DNA of 64,000 bases from Thalassospira mesophila (GTDB taxonomy: Bacteria; Pseudomonadota; Alphaproteobacteria; Rhodospirillales; Thalassospiraceae), in the NCBI RefSeq assembly GCF_002115755.1, contig NZ_JFKA01000010.1, positions 62,001 to 126,000 of the forward strand. Direction: 5' to 3'. Under the pieces are notes generated by a model, which was not told the origin of the DNA, made no database searches, and saw only the letters and a program-made list of their open reading frames with translations. Shown one piece after another: positions 1 to 10,475 of the stretch (position 1 is the first letter of the stretch; every line of letters begins with the position of its first letter). Both the position numbers and the translations under genes were made by a program.

Positions 1-128
1 GAAACCAGCCCGTTTGCCGCCGGGGACGGCCCGGCCTGCGCGCTGCATCCTCCCAACGCAGCACCAAAGATCACCGTCAGGGCAAGTGCCGCCTGACGGC
101 CCACCGCGTTTCGCAAATTTTCTGGCAA
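1..128 (-). CDS. Putative lipoprotein, 5' part only (runs off the window)
   Basis: The minus strand reads from a TTG codon at 128 as an N-terminus with a short hydrophobic helix and a lipobox (ALTVIFGAALGGC) at about residues 16-28, then an Ala/Pro-rich stretch. This is a typical type II signal peptide, so the product should be a membrane-anchored lipoprotein. The start lies 2 nt past the stop of the SPOR lipoprotein gene, and a GGAGA sequence inside the end of that gene sits at ribosome-binding distance, so the two are probably translationally coupled. The rest of the protein is outside the window and its function cannot be read. The TTG start is an inference; the lipobox is seen directly. 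Confidence 0.55.
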   Translation of the reverse strand, partial: MPENLRNAVGRQAALALTVIFGAALGGCSAQAGPSPAANGLV

Positions 129-130
129 AT

Positions 131-1309
131 CTATTCTCCGCTGCCCGTCATGCTGACAATCCACGAATCCTTGATGCCATTTTTGGCAGTAACAAGGCGC
201 AGATCATTTGCACGCGACATATTCATGGGACCGACTGCAATTCTAAGATAAGGCGTACCCGCTACCATCGCAGGAATCAATTGCGGATGATATTGCGCAT
301 ATTGCACCAGGGCATTTTGCGCCCGTTTGTGGCTGGTAAAACTGCCCAGAACCACATATTTGCCATCGCCCCCCCCAACAGACGACCCGTCAGACCCGAC
401 ATTCGCAGCAGCGTCACTATGCTTTGATAACGGCGCGAAATCTTTGTCACCAGTATCCTTGGCCGCTTCACCAGAACCATCCTGCGCCGGAGCCTGCGGC
501 TTGGCATCACTAGAGATCGCATTTTTTGCGCCCTTCGCACCATTCGGGGCGGGCGGCAAGGTAGTCGCGTGGGAAGCCGGTGTACCGGCGGTGGCACCCG
601 CCTTGCTGGCTTTAGCAGGGACAGCACCATCCGTTCCATCCCCAGCGGGCACGCGATCCGCACCTGCCAGCGACGACATCATGGCGGCCCCGGCTGCTTG
701 CGATGGCTGTTGTTGGCCAGCGCCGCCCGCAGGGGCGACGGCATCATCCCCGGTGGCTGGGACAGAATTTACAGCACCTTCAGGCGTGGCAGAGATATCG
801 GCATCAGAATGAGAAGCATTTCCGTTATCATCGGCAACGCTGTCGGCCTTGCCCGGTGAGGTTATCGACCCCGCGCCGGTGCCATTGCCATCAAGCTGGC
901 TTGCCGCTGGCGGCACCGCGACAATCACCATGTCGGCGGAATTATGATAGGGATGCAGGCGGGCATAACCACCAGGATTGCTCCAGTCTTCCGACGGAGC
1001 ATTAACAGCATAAATTGTTGATTGTGCGCCTGAAAGCTGCTGCCCGACGCCGTGCGTATCGCGGGCAACAAACCCGGAGGCACCCCCCGCCCCGGAACCC
1101 ACCTTGCAATCCCCCTCGCCAAAAAGCAAAGCGGCACTGTCGCATCCCTGCCCGGCCACCAGCACCCGCTGGTTTTCGGCCACGGTCCGCCCGGTGGTAA
1201 CATAGCTGATCAAATCATCCGCCAGGCTCGACAATGTGGTGCCATCGCCCGATCCGCCACAGGCAGAAAGGAACAAGGGAGCTGCTGCTGCTATCAGAAA
1301 TCTTTTCAC
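131..1309 (-). CDS. SPOR-domain lipoprotein
   Basis: A 392-residue protein with a lipoprotein signal (lipobox LSAC, Cys17), a long low-complexity Ala/Gly/Pro/Ser linker at about residues 100-310, and a C-terminal SPOR-like domain from about 315 (YVVLGSFTSHKRAQNAL, then LRIAVGPM). SPOR domains bind denuded peptidoglycan, usually at the division site, so this is likely an envelope lipoprotein that scans or remodels the wall. The start is GTG with a GGCAGGAGA Shine-Dalgarno sequence about 7 nt upstream. A second lipoprotein gene follows 2 nt downstream. An RlpA-type DPBB domain is not evident, so I do not call it rlpA. Confidence 0.85.
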   Translation of the reverse strand: MKRFLIAAAAPLFLSACGGSGDGTTLSSLADDLISYVTTGRTVAENQRVLVAGQGCDSAALLFGEGDCKVGSGAGGASGFVARDTHGVGQQLSGAQSTIYAVNAPSEDWSNPGGYARLHPYHNSADMVIVAVPPAASQLDGNGTGAGSITSPGKADSVADDNGNASHSDADISATPEGAVNSVPATGDDAVAPAGGAGQQQPSQAAGAAMMSSLAGADRVPAGDGTDGAVPAKASKAGATAGTPASHATTLPPAPNGAKGAKNAISSDAKPQAPAQDGSGEAAKDTGDKDFAPLSKHSDAAANVGSDGSSVGGGDGKYVVLGSFTSHKRAQNALVQYAQYHPQLIPAMVAGTPYLRIAVGPMNMSRANDLRLVTAKNGIKDSWIVSMTGSGE

Positions 1310-1397
1310 GGCCTGTCTCCTGCCGAATAAACCGTCTGTTTTAAATTTTGACGCATAGCACGTTAATATATGGGTAACATCATTGGCAAATCGGCAA

Positions 1398-1435
1398 CAA
1401 AAAGGGGCGATCAGCCATGCCGAACGCCCCTTTTG
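1398..1435. terminator. Intrinsic terminator after aspS
   Basis: A hairpin pairs AAAAGGGGCG with CGCCCCTTTT around a 15-nt loop. On the minus strand the stem ends in a run of five T, placing a terminator just after the aspS stop. It can also act against plus-strand transcription. Confidence 0.8.
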
Positions 1436-1464
1436 GGAAATTATCGCGTCATTTCGCGCTAAAA

Positions 1465-3252
1465 TCAGTCCTTTTTGGCCTTCGGCGGCAACTGAACCCG
1501 CAAATGCAGTTCTTTGAGCTGACGATCATCGACCATAGACGGCGCATTCATCATCAAATCCTGTGCCTGCTGGTTCAGCGGGAAGGCAATGACTTCGCGA
1601 ATATTCGGCTCATCGGCCAGCAACATGACAATACGGTCAACACCCGGCGCCGAACCACCATGCGGCGGGGCGCCGAATTTAAACGCGTTCAACATGCCGC
1701 CAAAGCGGTCTTCGACCACGTCCCTGCCATAACCGGCAATTTCGAACGCCTTGTACATGATGTCCGGGCGATGGTTACGAATGGCACCCGATGACAGCTC
1801 GATACCGTTACAAACGATGTCATACTGCCATGCTTTAATATCAAGCGGGTTCATGTTTTCAAGCGATTCAAGCCCGCCCTGCGGCATCGAGAACGGGTTG
1901 TGGCTGAACTCGATCTTGCCGTCGTCGTCTTCCTCGAACATCGGGAAGTCAACAATCCAGCAAAACTTGAACATGCCTTCTTCGCGCAGACCAAGGTCAT
2001 TGCAAATTTTTTCGCGCGATTTACCGGCAAACTTGGCAGCCGCCAGCGGCTTGTCACACGCAAAGAATACCGCATCGCCATTGGCGACACCGGTGGTTTC
2101 CTTGATCAGGGCAATACGTTCGGCGTCCAGGTTTTTGGCAATCGGGCCTTTGGCATCACCGTTTTCATCATAAACGATGTAGCCAAGGCCAGCGGCCCCT
2201 TCGTCACGCGCCCAGGCGTTAAGCTTGTCAAAGAAGCTGCGCGGGCGACCGGCAGCACCGGTTGCCGGAATGGCGCGCACCACCGATCCGGTTTCGATAT
2301 TTTTGGCAAAAATGCCAAAATTCGACCCCCGGAAGGCTTCGGTCACATCGGAAATAACCAGCGGGTTGCGCAGGTCGGGCTTGTCCGATCCGTATTTCGC
2401 CATCGATTCATCAAACGGAATGCGCGGGAACGGATAATCGGTAACGGTGCGACCACCGCCAAATTCGACAAAAATCTCGTGCAGCACCGGCTCGATCGCT
2501 GCAAAGACATCTTCCTGGGTGGCAAAAGCCATTTCAAAGTCAAGCTGATAGAACTCGCCCGGCGACCGGTCGGCACGGGCATCTTCATCGCGAAAACACG
2601 GTGCGATCTGGAAGTATTTATCAAAGCCCGAAACCATCAACAGCTGTTTAAACTGCTGGGGTGCCTGCGGCAGGGCATAAAACTTGCCCGGATGGGTGCG
2701 TGACGGCACAAGAAAGTCGCGCGCGCCTTCCGGCGAGGATGCGGTCAGGATCGGCGTCTGGATTTCAAGGAAACCCTGCGCGGTCATTTTCTGACGCATC
2801 GCCGAAATCACCTGAGAACGCAGCACGATGTTTTTGTGAACACTGTCGCGGCGCAAATCAAGGTAACGGTGACGCAGGCGAACTTCTTCGCCATATTCAA
2901 CATCGCCAAATACCGGCATCGGCAAAACATCGGCCGAGGACTGAACGGTAATTTCCGATGCATAAACCTCGATCTCGCCGGTTGGCAGGTTCGGGTTGAT
3001 GGTTTCGGCAGTCCGCTTAACGACTTTGCCGTCAACCGTGATCACGCTTTCGGCGCGTGATTTTTCCAGAACCGCAAAAAGCGGGCTGGAAATGTCGATC
3101 ACGACCTGGGTGATACCATAATGATCGCGCAAATCGACAAACAGAAGGTTGCCGTGGTCGCGTTTGCGGTGAATCCAGCCTGAAAGGCGGATTTGGGCAT
3201 CGGCGTCGGAAACGCGAAGCGCATTGCAATTATGTGAGCGATAAGGATGCAT
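1465..3252 (-). CDS. aspS: Aspartyl-tRNA synthetase
   Basis: A class II aminoacyl-tRNA synthetase of about 595 residues, the usual bacterial AspRS length. It has an N-terminal OB-fold anticodon-binding domain ([20 protein letters not shown]), motif 2 ([10 protein letters not shown], then [10 protein letters not shown]), the bacterial insertion domain in the middle, and C-terminal motif 3 ([13 protein letters not shown]). It charges tRNA-Asp in the cytoplasm. In many alphaproteobacteria the enzyme is non-discriminating and also makes Asp-tRNA-Asn for GatCAB; the sequence alone does not settle this. The start is set at 3252 (MHPYRSHNC) because GGAAAG lies just upstream and the extra 18 residues of the longer frame are not AspRS-like. 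Confidence 0.97.
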   Translation of the reverse strand: MHPYRSHNCNALRVSDADAQIRLSGWIHRKRDHGNLLFVDLRDHYGITQVVIDISSPLFAVLEKSRAESVITVDGKVVKRTAETINPNLPTGEIEVYASEITVQSSADVLPMPVFGDVEYGEEVRLRHRYLDLRRDSVHKNIVLRSQVISAMRQKMTAQGFLEIQTPILTASSPEGARDFLVPSRTHPGKFYALPQAPQQFKQLLMVSGFDKYFQIAPCFRDEDARADRSPGEFYQLDFEMAFATQEDVFAAIEPVLHEIFVEFGGGRTVTDYPFPRIPFDESMAKYGSDKPDLRNPLVISDVTEAFRGSNFGIFAKNIETGSVVRAIPATGAAGRPRSFFDKLNAWARDEGAAGLGYIVYDENGDAKGPIAKNLDAERIALIKETTGVANGDAVFFACDKPLAAAKFAGKSREKICNDLGLREEGMFKFCWIVDFPMFEEDDDGKIEFSHNPFSMPQGGLESLENMNPLDIKAWQYDIVCNGIELSSGAIRNHRPDIMYKAFEIAGYGRDVVEDRFGGMLNAFKFGAPPHGGSAPGVDRIVMLLADEPNIREVIAFPLNQQAQDLMMNAPSMVDDRQLKELHLRVQLPPKAKKD

Positions 3253-3458
3253 GGTCTTTCCAGGTTTCGTTATATTTTGGGCCGCGAATTGGCCGCAAAG
3301 GTGCATGGCTGACCGGCGCTGTCAAACAAAAAACGCTCAAAATCAAACCTTGCGCCACCAAACGCGCAACAAACAGGGGCGGATCACGGCGTGATCGTGC
3401 CGGGCATTGCCGCGCATATATGAATTTGTTCGTATAAAACGCTTCTCGCCTGCCCGCG

Positions 3459-4037
3459 TCAAGTATCGGCAGACCCGCTATCACCATCGGACGAAATATT
3501 GTCTGTTACACTGGCGATATCAGCCTGCAAATCGCGAACTTTTACAAACCGCGCCAGCCGCCCCTGCCCCCAGCCCACGTCGCCCCAGGCATCAACATCA
3601 AATTCAAACTGGCACAGGGCACAGGTCGGGTATTTGGCCGCCATATCGTCGCGCAGCCCGTTTTCATCGACACCGGCAAGCTGCATGGCAAAACTTTCCA
3701 GCCCCGGATTATGCCCCACCATCAATACGGTTGCGGCCTCGTCATGGGTTTGATGCAGGCATTTTAACAATGCGGTTTCGGTCGCCATATACATGTCGCG
3801 CGCGTAAATTACCTTGGCCTCATTGGCAAAGCTGCGCCCTAACAAACCAACCGTTTGCACCGTGCGTTGTGCGGTTGAACACCACACCAGGTCAGGGATC
3901 AGGTTTTGTTTGTATAAAAACCGCCCCATCACCGGTGCGGCCTTTTCCCCGCGCGCATTCAGGTCGCGGTCATGGTCGGCCCTTCCCGGATCAGCCCAGC
4001 TTGATTTGGCATGACGCAATAACAACAGGGTCTTCAT
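3459..4037 (-). CDS. SixA-type histidine phosphatase
   Basis: A 192-residue protein of the histidine phosphatase superfamily. The catalytic RHA motif sits at the extreme N-terminus (MKTLLLLRHAKSSW), followed by DRDLNARGEKAAP, and the second catalytic His is in VGHNPGLE. This is the SixA/COG2062 pattern. SixA of E. coli dephosphorylates the phospho-His of PtsN or ArcB, so a phosphorelay role is plausible but not shown. The start at 4037 puts the phosphohistidine loop right after the initiator Met, as in the family. It is divergent from ppk1. Confidence 0.88.
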   Translation of the reverse strand: MKTLLLLRHAKSSWADPGRADHDRDLNARGEKAAPVMGRFLYKQNLIPDLVWCSTAQRTVQTVGLLGRSFANEAKVIYARDMYMATETALLKCLHQTHDEAATVLMVGHNPGLESFAMQLAGVDENGLRDDMAAKYPTCALCQFEFDVDAWGDVGWGQGRLARFVKVRDLQADIASVTDNISSDGDSGSADT

Positions 4038-4118
4038 AAACAAGCGGCTCGTTTGTGATGGGTCAATGTTATAAGGCACAGAAATGCCATAACAGGCGCA
4101 TCGGTTCCACGTAAAAAA

Positions 4119-4136
4119 CTGACATATAACTGTAGG
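4119..4136 (+). promoter_or_regulatory. Possible Pho box upstream of ppk1
   Basis: CTGACAT-ATAA-CTGTAGG has the 7-4-7 layout of a PhoB box. The first half matches the consensus CTGTCAT at 6 of 7 positions; the second half matches only its first four bases. It lies about 180 bp before the ppk1 start, between ppk1 and the divergent sixA-like gene. Weak evidence. Confidence 0.3.
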
Positions 4137-4316
4137 ATTTTCTGCGCGCGTTATTGGCTATTCTGCCACGTCGACTCACATATCACGCCATCAGGGGCAT
4201 ATTCTTTTTCCGGGTTACAAATTGCAGTTTAACAAACAGTTATCGTATACTCGCGATCGAAAGACATGGTGGCGTCTTAATTCCAGTACCACATGGCTCA
4301 TGGCAGGAGACATTGC

Positions 4317-6467
4317 GTGACACACGCTGCGGCAATTCAATCAAGTGCAATCACCACTGATTCGGAAAAGCGCTTTATCAATCGCGAACTTTCCTGGCTG
4401 GCCTTTAATGGCCGCGTTCTGGAAGAAGCACAGAATCCAAATCATCCGTTGCTTGAACGGTTGCGCTTTTTGTCAATTTCGGCCAGCAATCTGGACGAAT
4501 TTTACATGGTGCGTGTGGCTGGTCTGGTCGGTCAGGTCCGGGCGGGCATGACCAATATCAGCCAGGACGGATTAAGCCCGAACGAGCAGCTGCGCGCCAT
4601 TACCTATGATGCCAACCAGGTGTTACAGGACCAGCAACGCATCTGGCAAAAGCTGCGCGGCGACATGCACCAGCTGGGTATTTCCGTGATCGAACCCGAT
4701 GATTTGACCCAGACCGACCATAAATGGCTGGACGGTTATTTCATGCGCGAAATTTTCCCCACGTTAACGCCGCTGGCAATTGATCCGTCGCACCCGTTTC
4801 CGTTCATTCCCAATCTGGGTTTTGCCATCGTCATGCAATTGTTTGACCCCTCTGACGGGCACAATATGCGCGGGCTTATTCCCATGCCGCCCAAAATAGG
4901 CCGCTTTTTGCGCCTGCCGGGCAAAACCGAACGCTATTTGCCGCTGGAACAAGCGGTTTTGATGTATCTTGGCAAACTGTTCCCCGGGTTTGATCTGATC
5001 GAACATGGCCTGTTTCGCGTTATTCGCGATTCGGATGTGGAAATCGAGGAAGAAGCCGAAGATCTGGTGCGCGTGTTTAAAACCGCGCTTAAACGCCGCC
5101 GTCGTGGCAGCATCATCCGGCTTAAGGTCAATGCCTCGATCCCGGAAGATCTTTTGAATTTCGTGATCGACGAACTTCATGTCGCCCCGGAAGAAGTTGT
5201 TAAAGTTGACGGGCTGTTGGGCGTGGTTGACGTTAAACAGCTGATCGATTCCGACCTGCATCACGATTTGCTGTTCCCGCCCTATGCCGCGCGTTACCCC
5301 GAACGGGTGCGCGATTTTGGCGGTGACTGTTTTGCCGCCATTGGCAAAAAGGACCTGGTGGTTCACCACCCGTTTGAAGATTTCGACGTGGTGGTCCAGT
5401 TCCTGCTGCAAGCCGCGCGCGACCCCGAAGTGGTTGCCATCAAGCAAACCCTGTATCGCACATCGGAAAACAGCCCGATTGTGAAGGCCCTGATTGCGGC
5501 AGCCGAAGCCGGCAAATCGGTGACCGCGATGGTCGAACTAAAAGCCCGCTTTGATGAAGAAGCCAACCTGCGCTGGGCGGCCGACCTTGAACGGGCCGGA
5601 TGCCAGGTGGTTTATGGCTTCCTTGAATGGAAAACCCACGCCAAAATTTCACTGGTGGTGCGCCGCGAAACCCACGGGCTTCGCACCTATTGCCATTTTG
5701 GCACCGGCAACTATCACCCGATCACGGCAAAATTCTATACCGACATTTCGTTCTTTTCGTGCGACCCGGCCCTGGGCCGCGATGCCGGTGCCATTTTCAA
5801 TTTCATGACAGGGTACGCCACCCCGCGTTCGCTTGAAAAAATTGCCATTGCCCCGCACACCATGCGCCCCAGCCTGATCGCCAATATCGAAAAAGAAATT
5901 GAAAACGCACAAGCCGGCAAACCGTCGGGCATCTGGACCAAAATGAACAGTCTGGTGGACCCGGTTGTGATTGATGCGCTGTATCGTGCCTCGCAGGCCG
6001 GGGTGCAAATTGATCTGGTTGTGCGGGGCATTTGCTGTTTGCGCCCCGGTGTGCCGGGCCTGTCGGAAAATATTCGGGTTAAATCCATCGTTGGCAGGTT
6101 TTTGGAACATTCGCGTATTGTGGTGTTTGCCAATGGCGCAAAACTGCCATCGCGCAAAGCCAAGGCGTTTATTTCCTCGGCCGACTGGATGCCACGCAAC
6201 CTTAATCGCCGGGTCGAATGTCTGGTGCCAATTGAAAACCCCACTTGCCATCGCCAGATCATCGAACAAATCATGATTGCGAATTTGAAAGACACCGCGC
6301 AAAGCTGGTATCTACAACCAGATGGTTCCTATGAACGTTGTGAAGCGGGCAAGGATGCGTTTTCGGCCAACGATTATTTCATGACCAACCCGTCCCTTTC
6401 GGGCCGGGGCAGCGCCCTTGACGAAGACAGCGTGTCTTCGGTGCCGGTACTGGTCCTCGACGAATAG
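4317..6467 (+). CDS. ppk1: Polyphosphate kinase 1
   Basis: A 716-residue PPK1, close to the usual family length. It reversibly moves the gamma phosphate of ATP to polyphosphate through a phospho-His. The N-terminal domain is clear ([20 protein letters not shown]), as are the two catalytic His regions ([20 protein letters not shown] and [10 protein letters not shown]) and the [13 protein letters not shown] segment. I prefer the GTG start at 4317 over the ATG at 4293, because AGGAGA lies about 7 nt before the GTG and the ATG has nothing upstream. ppx follows 23 nt downstream on the same strand, so synthesis and breakdown of polyphosphate are probably co-transcribed. Confidence 0.96.
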   Translation: MTHAAAIQSSAITTDSEKRFINRELSWLAFNGRVLEEAQNPNHPLLERLRFLSISASNLDEFYMVRVAGLVGQVRAGMTNISQDGLSPNEQLRAITYDANQVLQDQQRIWQKLRGDMHQLGISVIEPDDLTQTDHKWLDGYFMREIFPTLTPLAIDPSHPFPFIPNLGFAIVMQLFDPSDGHNMRGLIPMPPKIGRFLRLPGKTERYLPLEQAVLMYLGKLFPGFDLIEHGLFRVIRDSDVEIEEEAEDLVRVFKTALKRRRRGSIIRLKVNASIPEDLLNFVIDELHVAPEEVVKVDGLLGVVDVKQLIDSDLHHDLLFPPYAARYPERVRDFGGDCFAAIGKKDLVVHHPFEDFDVVVQFLLQAARDPEVVAIKQTLYRTSENSPIVKALIAAAEAGKSVTAMVELKARFDEEANLRWAADLERAGCQVVYGFLEWKTHAKISLVVRRETHGLRTYCHFGTGNYHPITAKFYTDISFFSCDPALGRDAGAIFNFMTGYATPRSLEKIAIAPHTMRPSLIANIEKEIENAQAGKPSGIWTKMNSLVDPVVIDALYRASQAGVQIDLVVRGICCLRPGVPGLSENIRVKSIVGRFLEHSRIVVFANGAKLPSRKAKAFISSADWMPRNLNRRVECLVPIENPTCHRQIIEQIMIANLKDTAQSWYLQPDGSYERCEAGKDAFSANDYFMTNPSLSGRGSALDEDSVSSVPVLVLDE

Positions 6468-6490
6468 AATAACCAGGTACATTCAGACAT

Positions 6491-7978
6491 ATGCTTACCG
6501 ATCACAGGGTGTCCAAGCGCATTGCCATTATCGACGTCGGGTCGAACTCGGTCCGACTGGTGGTATTTGATGGTCAAACCCGCGCACCGGCCCCGATTTT
6601 CAACGAAAAGGTCATGTGCGGCCTTGGGCGTGACCCCGATGGATCGGGCAAGCTGAATGCCGAAGGGGTTGAAATGGCAATCGGTGCGCTGCGCCGGTTT
6701 GCCACCCTTTTGCGCGCGATGAAAATATCGCGCGTTGATGTGCTGGCAACCGCCGCCGTGCGTGCCGCCAGCGACGGTGACATTTTTTGTCAACGTGTGC
6801 GCGATGAAACCGGCCTGCAGGTAAAGGTCATTGATGGCCTTGAAGAGGCCCGCCTGTCGGGGCTTGGCATTATATCGGGTGATCCGCATGTAACCGGTAT
6901 CATGGGCGATATCGGGGGCGGGTCGCTTGAACTGGTTTTGCTTGATCAGGGGCAAATCCAGCAACGGGTCAGCCTGCCGCTCGGCGCCATGCGCCTCCAT
7001 GCGGTGTTTGGCAACAAACGCGATGCACTGGAAGCCGAAGTTAACCATTACCTTGATACGGTGCCGTGGCTGGGCCAGCCCGAAAAACTGCCGCTTTATG
7101 CCGTGGGTGGCTCGTGGCGATCGATTGCCAAGCTTTATATCGCGCAAGAAGATTATCCGATTTCCGTGGTCCATAACATGACCATGCCCAACAGCGAAAT
7201 TTCCGACCTGACCAAGATCATTTCCCAGCAAAGCCGGGCATCGCTTGAAAAAATTGGCGGCGTATCCAAACGCCGGACCGACAGCCTGCCCCATGCCGCC
7301 CTTGTCATGCACCATTTGCTGGCGCGGATGAAGGCCAGGGAAGTGATCTTTTCCGGCCATGGCCTGCGCGAAGGCTGGATGTTTGAAGCGCTGCCACAAG
7401 AAGTCCGCGACCGTGACCCGCTGCTTGAAACCTGCCTGGGTTTTGCCGAAGATAGCGAACGGTTTCATCAGCACGGCGAAGAACTATATCGCTGGACCGA
7501 CCCCATCTTTCGCGAACAGCCCTCTAATTTGCGCCGTTTGCGGCTGGCCGCCTGCATCATTGGCGATATCGGCTGGAACGACCACCCCGATTACCGCGCC
7601 GAACAAAGCTATAACCGCGTTGTGCGCCATCCCTATCTGGATCTCAGCCACGTTGACCGGGTGTTTTTGGCCTACACCATCGGCTCGCGCTATACCGGCA
7701 ATTTCCGGGGGGATGCCGCCAGCGACCGGCTGCTCGACGAAGACACCCGCAAAACCGGCCGCCTGTTTGGCCATGCCATCCGCCTTGGCCACACGCTGTC
7801 GGGCGGGGTTGAGGGCATTTTGCCCCATTGCGAACTGATCCTGAATGGCAAAACCCTGATCCTGCGCCTGGACCGAACCATCGGCGATCTGAACGGCGAA
7901 GTCGTTGACCAGCGCCTGTCCAAACTGGCAAAACTGATGGAATGTGACAGTAAAATAGAAATTATTGATGCAAGCTGA
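6491..7978 (+). CDS. ppx: Exopolyphosphatase (Ppx/GppA family)
   Basis: A 495-residue protein with the two actin-like phosphate-binding loops of the Ppx/GppA family: DVGSNSVRLVVFDG near the N-terminus and MGDIGGGSLELVLLD near residue 140. It releases phosphate from polyphosphate ends and may also hydrolyse pppGpp; the two activities cannot be separated from sequence. The C-terminal half has the helical HD-like extension (HPYLDLSHVDRVFLAYTIGSRY). It lies 23 nt behind ppk1 and should be in the same operon. An in-frame GTG at 6509 is an alternative start. Confidence 0.94.
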   Translation: MLTDHRVSKRIAIIDVGSNSVRLVVFDGQTRAPAPIFNEKVMCGLGRDPDGSGKLNAEGVEMAIGALRRFATLLRAMKISRVDVLATAAVRAASDGDIFCQRVRDETGLQVKVIDGLEEARLSGLGIISGDPHVTGIMGDIGGGSLELVLLDQGQIQQRVSLPLGAMRLHAVFGNKRDALEAEVNHYLDTVPWLGQPEKLPLYAVGGSWRSIAKLYIAQEDYPISVVHNMTMPNSEISDLTKIISQQSRASLEKIGGVSKRRTDSLPHAALVMHHLLARMKAREVIFSGHGLREGWMFEALPQEVRDRDPLLETCLGFAEDSERFHQHGEELYRWTDPIFREQPSNLRRLRLAACIIGDIGWNDHPDYRAEQSYNRVVRHPYLDLSHVDRVFLAYTIGSRYTGNFRGDAASDRLLDEDTRKTGRLFGHAIRLGHTLSGGVEGILPHCELILNGKTLILRLDRTIGDLNGEVVDQRLSKLAKLMECDSKIEIIDAS

Positions 7979-8008
7979 TATGTGAAAGCATCACTTGTCC
8001 TGATCGGC

Positions 8009-8035
8009 GCGGTGTTATACCCGGTAAAACACCGC
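8009..8035 (+). terminator. Hairpin after ppx
   Basis: GCGGTGTT pairs with AACACCGC, and TACC/GGTA extends the stem inside. There is no T run after it, so it is a weak terminator or an RNA-stabilising hairpin between ppx and the next gene. Confidence 0.4.
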
Positions 8036-8102
8036 CGCACAGGCCGAAACAAACTGGCGATATTTGGGGCGTGATTATGTCGCACAAGGGGAACGCAGCG
8101 AA

Positions 8103-9398
8103 ATGACTGGCACGAAAACGGTAAATGGCGATATTTCCCGCGGTGTCCTGGATATCGATGCGTTAAAAAAGCTGTCGCGCACTTTGCTAAAATCGCTGCG
8201 CGCCGACGAAGCCGATGCCCGCAAGCGCCTGAAGGAACATCATCCCAAGGCCGCCAACCGCAAAGCCGCCGATTTCAAGGTATCGGACGCGCAGCAAATT
8301 CTGGCGCGCGAAAACGGCTTTATCAGCTGGCCGGAAATGAAAACCCATATCGACCAGATGGTGCTGACCGAACAGCAAATTGCAACCGGCTGGATGACCG
8401 TGCCCGACACGCCGGGCACCCTGCATATCCGTTGCGGATCAGACATTCGCAACAATCTGGAACTGGCCGGTTTCAAAGGCCATTTTCAGGAATTTGCCGA
8501 TCCGTTTTGCCAGGGCCCGGTGCCAGATGTGCCTTTGCCGGTCTTAATGCAGCAGCGTGCCGATTTTATCGCCAGCGCCTATGATCTGGACCCCGAACAA
8601 ACCCAAAACCGCCAGCACGAAGAATATAGTGCGCTGATGGCTGCGGGTGATTATCGCCATATTGTTTTGTGGTTCGAGCATGACAGCTACGACCAGCTTA
8701 TTCTGGCCTTTCTGCTCGATTTTTTCGGGGCCTTGCGTTTGCCCGCCAAGGTCGAACTGATTTGCATAAATTCCGTGCCCGATGTCGATAAATTTACTGG
8801 TCTGGGCCAGCTAACCCCCGATCAACTGCGCTGGACGTGGGAAAACACCCGCGCCCCAATTGGCGATTCCCATTACGATCTCGGCCGCAAGGTCTGGAAA
8901 GCGGTGCGCGCCGCCAACCCTGCCGATCTGGCGACCTTTGCCAAATCGGCCTCGGCCACCCGGCCGATTGGCTTGATGGCCAAGGCCCTGCAACGCCATC
9001 TGGCCGAACTGCCCGCCAGCCACAATGATTTATCGCTGACCCAGCAACTGATTCTGGAAATTCTGGCCGAAGCCGGGCCGTTAACCGCCATCCGCGTTTT
9101 TGGCCGCCTGATGCGCGACAAGGAACCCTTGCCGTTTTTGGGTGACATCATGCTATGGCATGTTCTGGCCGATATGATGACAGTGACCGACGGGGCCGAA
9201 CCACCCTTTAGCGTTGACGACACCACCTTGCCATGGCCGGAACGCACCCTGACCCTGACCGAAACCGGCAGCCAGATTATGCGCGGGGACAAACGTTTTT
9301 TTGAAATCTATCGCGGTACGCGCTGGGTGGGCGGCGTAAAAATCAGTGCCGATCCCGCCTGCCCGCATTGGGATATCGCCCGCAAGGTCGTTGTTTAA
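8103..9398 (+). CDS. DUF1835-type protein of unknown function
   Basis: A protein of about 431 residues. The central part (LHIRCGSDIRNNLELAGF, then FADPFCQGPVPD) matches the start of the DUF1835 family. After it come a conserved acidic/aromatic segment (VLWFEHDSYDQL) and a winged-helix-like C-terminus (QQLILEILAEAGPLTAIRVFGRLM). The first 100 residues are a charged helical region (ADARKRLKEHHPKAA) with an ankyrin-like or glyoxalase-associated flavour; I cannot name it. The ATG at 8103 is chosen because AAGGGGAAC precedes it; the longer frame starts with TTG. Function is unknown. Confidence 0.7.
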   Translation: MTGTKTVNGDISRGVLDIDALKKLSRTLLKSLRADEADARKRLKEHHPKAANRKAADFKVSDAQQILARENGFISWPEMKTHIDQMVLTEQQIATGWMTVPDTPGTLHIRCGSDIRNNLELAGFKGHFQEFADPFCQGPVPDVPLPVLMQQRADFIASAYDLDPEQTQNRQHEEYSALMAAGDYRHIVLWFEHDSYDQLILAFLLDFFGALRLPAKVELICINSVPDVDKFTGLGQLTPDQLRWTWENTRAPIGDSHYDLGRKVWKAVRAANPADLATFAKSASATRPIGLMAKALQRHLAELPASHNDLSLTQQLILEILAEAGPLTAIRVFGRLMRDKEPLPFLGDIMLWHVLADMMTVTDGAEPPFSVDDTTLPWPERTLTLTETGSQIMRGDKRFFEIYRGTRWVGGVKISADPACPHWDIARKVVV

Positions 9399-9439
9399 TC
9401 CCACACCCGCGAAAGTGCCTGTCAGGCAACCGCATCACT

Positions 9440-10375
9440 TCACAGCCCGGATTTTTTGACATCAATCACCCGGGCAATGCGAAATATTTCGTCACGCAGC
9501 CATTGGTGCGACCGGGACGCGGCATTGCGCACATGCCAGCTTTGGCAAAACCGGTAAGACGGCAACACCACCGGGCACCGGCAAACGGCATACCCCGCCA
9601 TCACACTATCGGCTAAACGAATGGGCAGGGTCGCAATTACCGGCGTTCCTGAAATCAGCCGTGGCAAATTATCAAACGTTGCCACCTGCAACACCGTGCG
9701 CCGCGACCGCCCCCGTTTTGCCAGCGCCGCATCAATCGCCGATGCTTCGTCGTCATCATCAAAAACAATTCGGGCATGTGATGCGGCACAATACCGGTCC
9801 AGCGTATCGGGCGGGTTGGGGTGAAAACGCGGGTCGAAATAACATTGCACGTTTTCATCAAATAACGACCGCTGCATGATGTCGCTGGCATTCCCGCCGT
9901 AATCCAGCGTAATCGCCAAATCCAGTTTGCCATCGCGCAATTTGTCAACCATGTCCTGCTTGCGGCGCACCGGGCGGATTTTAAAGGTAATATCGGCCGC
10001 CAGCGACTGTACGCAGGCAAACAAAGCCGACAGCACCACCGCGGCCTCGTAATCATTTGCGCCAATGGTGCAATGAAGGCTGTGTTGCGGGTTATTCGGG
10101 TCAAACTGGTCAATCCGGGTCAGGCTGCGCATATCCTCCAGCATATGGCGAATACGCGGTGCCATGTCATGCGCATGGGCCGTGGGGGTAATGCCCCGCC
10201 CCGCACGCACAAATAACGGGTCGCCCACCACATGGCGCAACCGTTCCAGCCCGTGACTAACGGTGGGCTGCCCAACACCAAGCAACACCGCCGCCGCCGT
10301 AACCGACCCCTGATCATAAATCGTCAGAAACAAGCGCAGCAACCGATAGTCCAAATCCAAATCATCGATATTCAT
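9440..10375 (-). CDS. LysR-family transcriptional regulator
   Basis: A 311-residue LysR regulator. The N-terminal winged helix-turn-helix is clear (LLRLFLTIYDQGSVTAAAVL, GQPTVSHGLERLR), and a periplasmic-binding-protein-like effector domain fills the rest. Its DLDYRLLRLFLTI start resembles the NodD/PA0477 branch. It is divergent from the QorB-like reductase gene with about 100 bp between them, the usual arrangement for a LysR protein acting on its neighbour. The effector is unknown. Confidence 0.9.
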   Translation of the reverse strand: MNIDDLDLDYRLLRLFLTIYDQGSVTAAAVLLGVGQPTVSHGLERLRHVVGDPLFVRAGRGITPTAHAHDMAPRIRHMLEDMRSLTRIDQFDPNNPQHSLHCTIGANDYEAAVVLSALFACVQSLAADITFKIRPVRRKQDMVDKLRDGKLDLAITLDYGGNASDIMQRSLFDENVQCYFDPRFHPNPPDTLDRYCAASHARIVFDDDDEASAIDAALAKRGRSRRTVLQVATFDNLPRLISGTPVIATLPIRLADSVMAGYAVCRCPVVLPSYRFCQSWHVRNAASRSHQWLRDEIFRIARVIDVKKSGL

Positions 10376-10475
10376 GCATGATTTCCATTCATTCCATCGA
10401 ATTGATCATATGCCAAATTCACGGCAGGATCAGCGCCAATATTGCGGTTTCCCGCATGATTTTTGGAGATTGATG

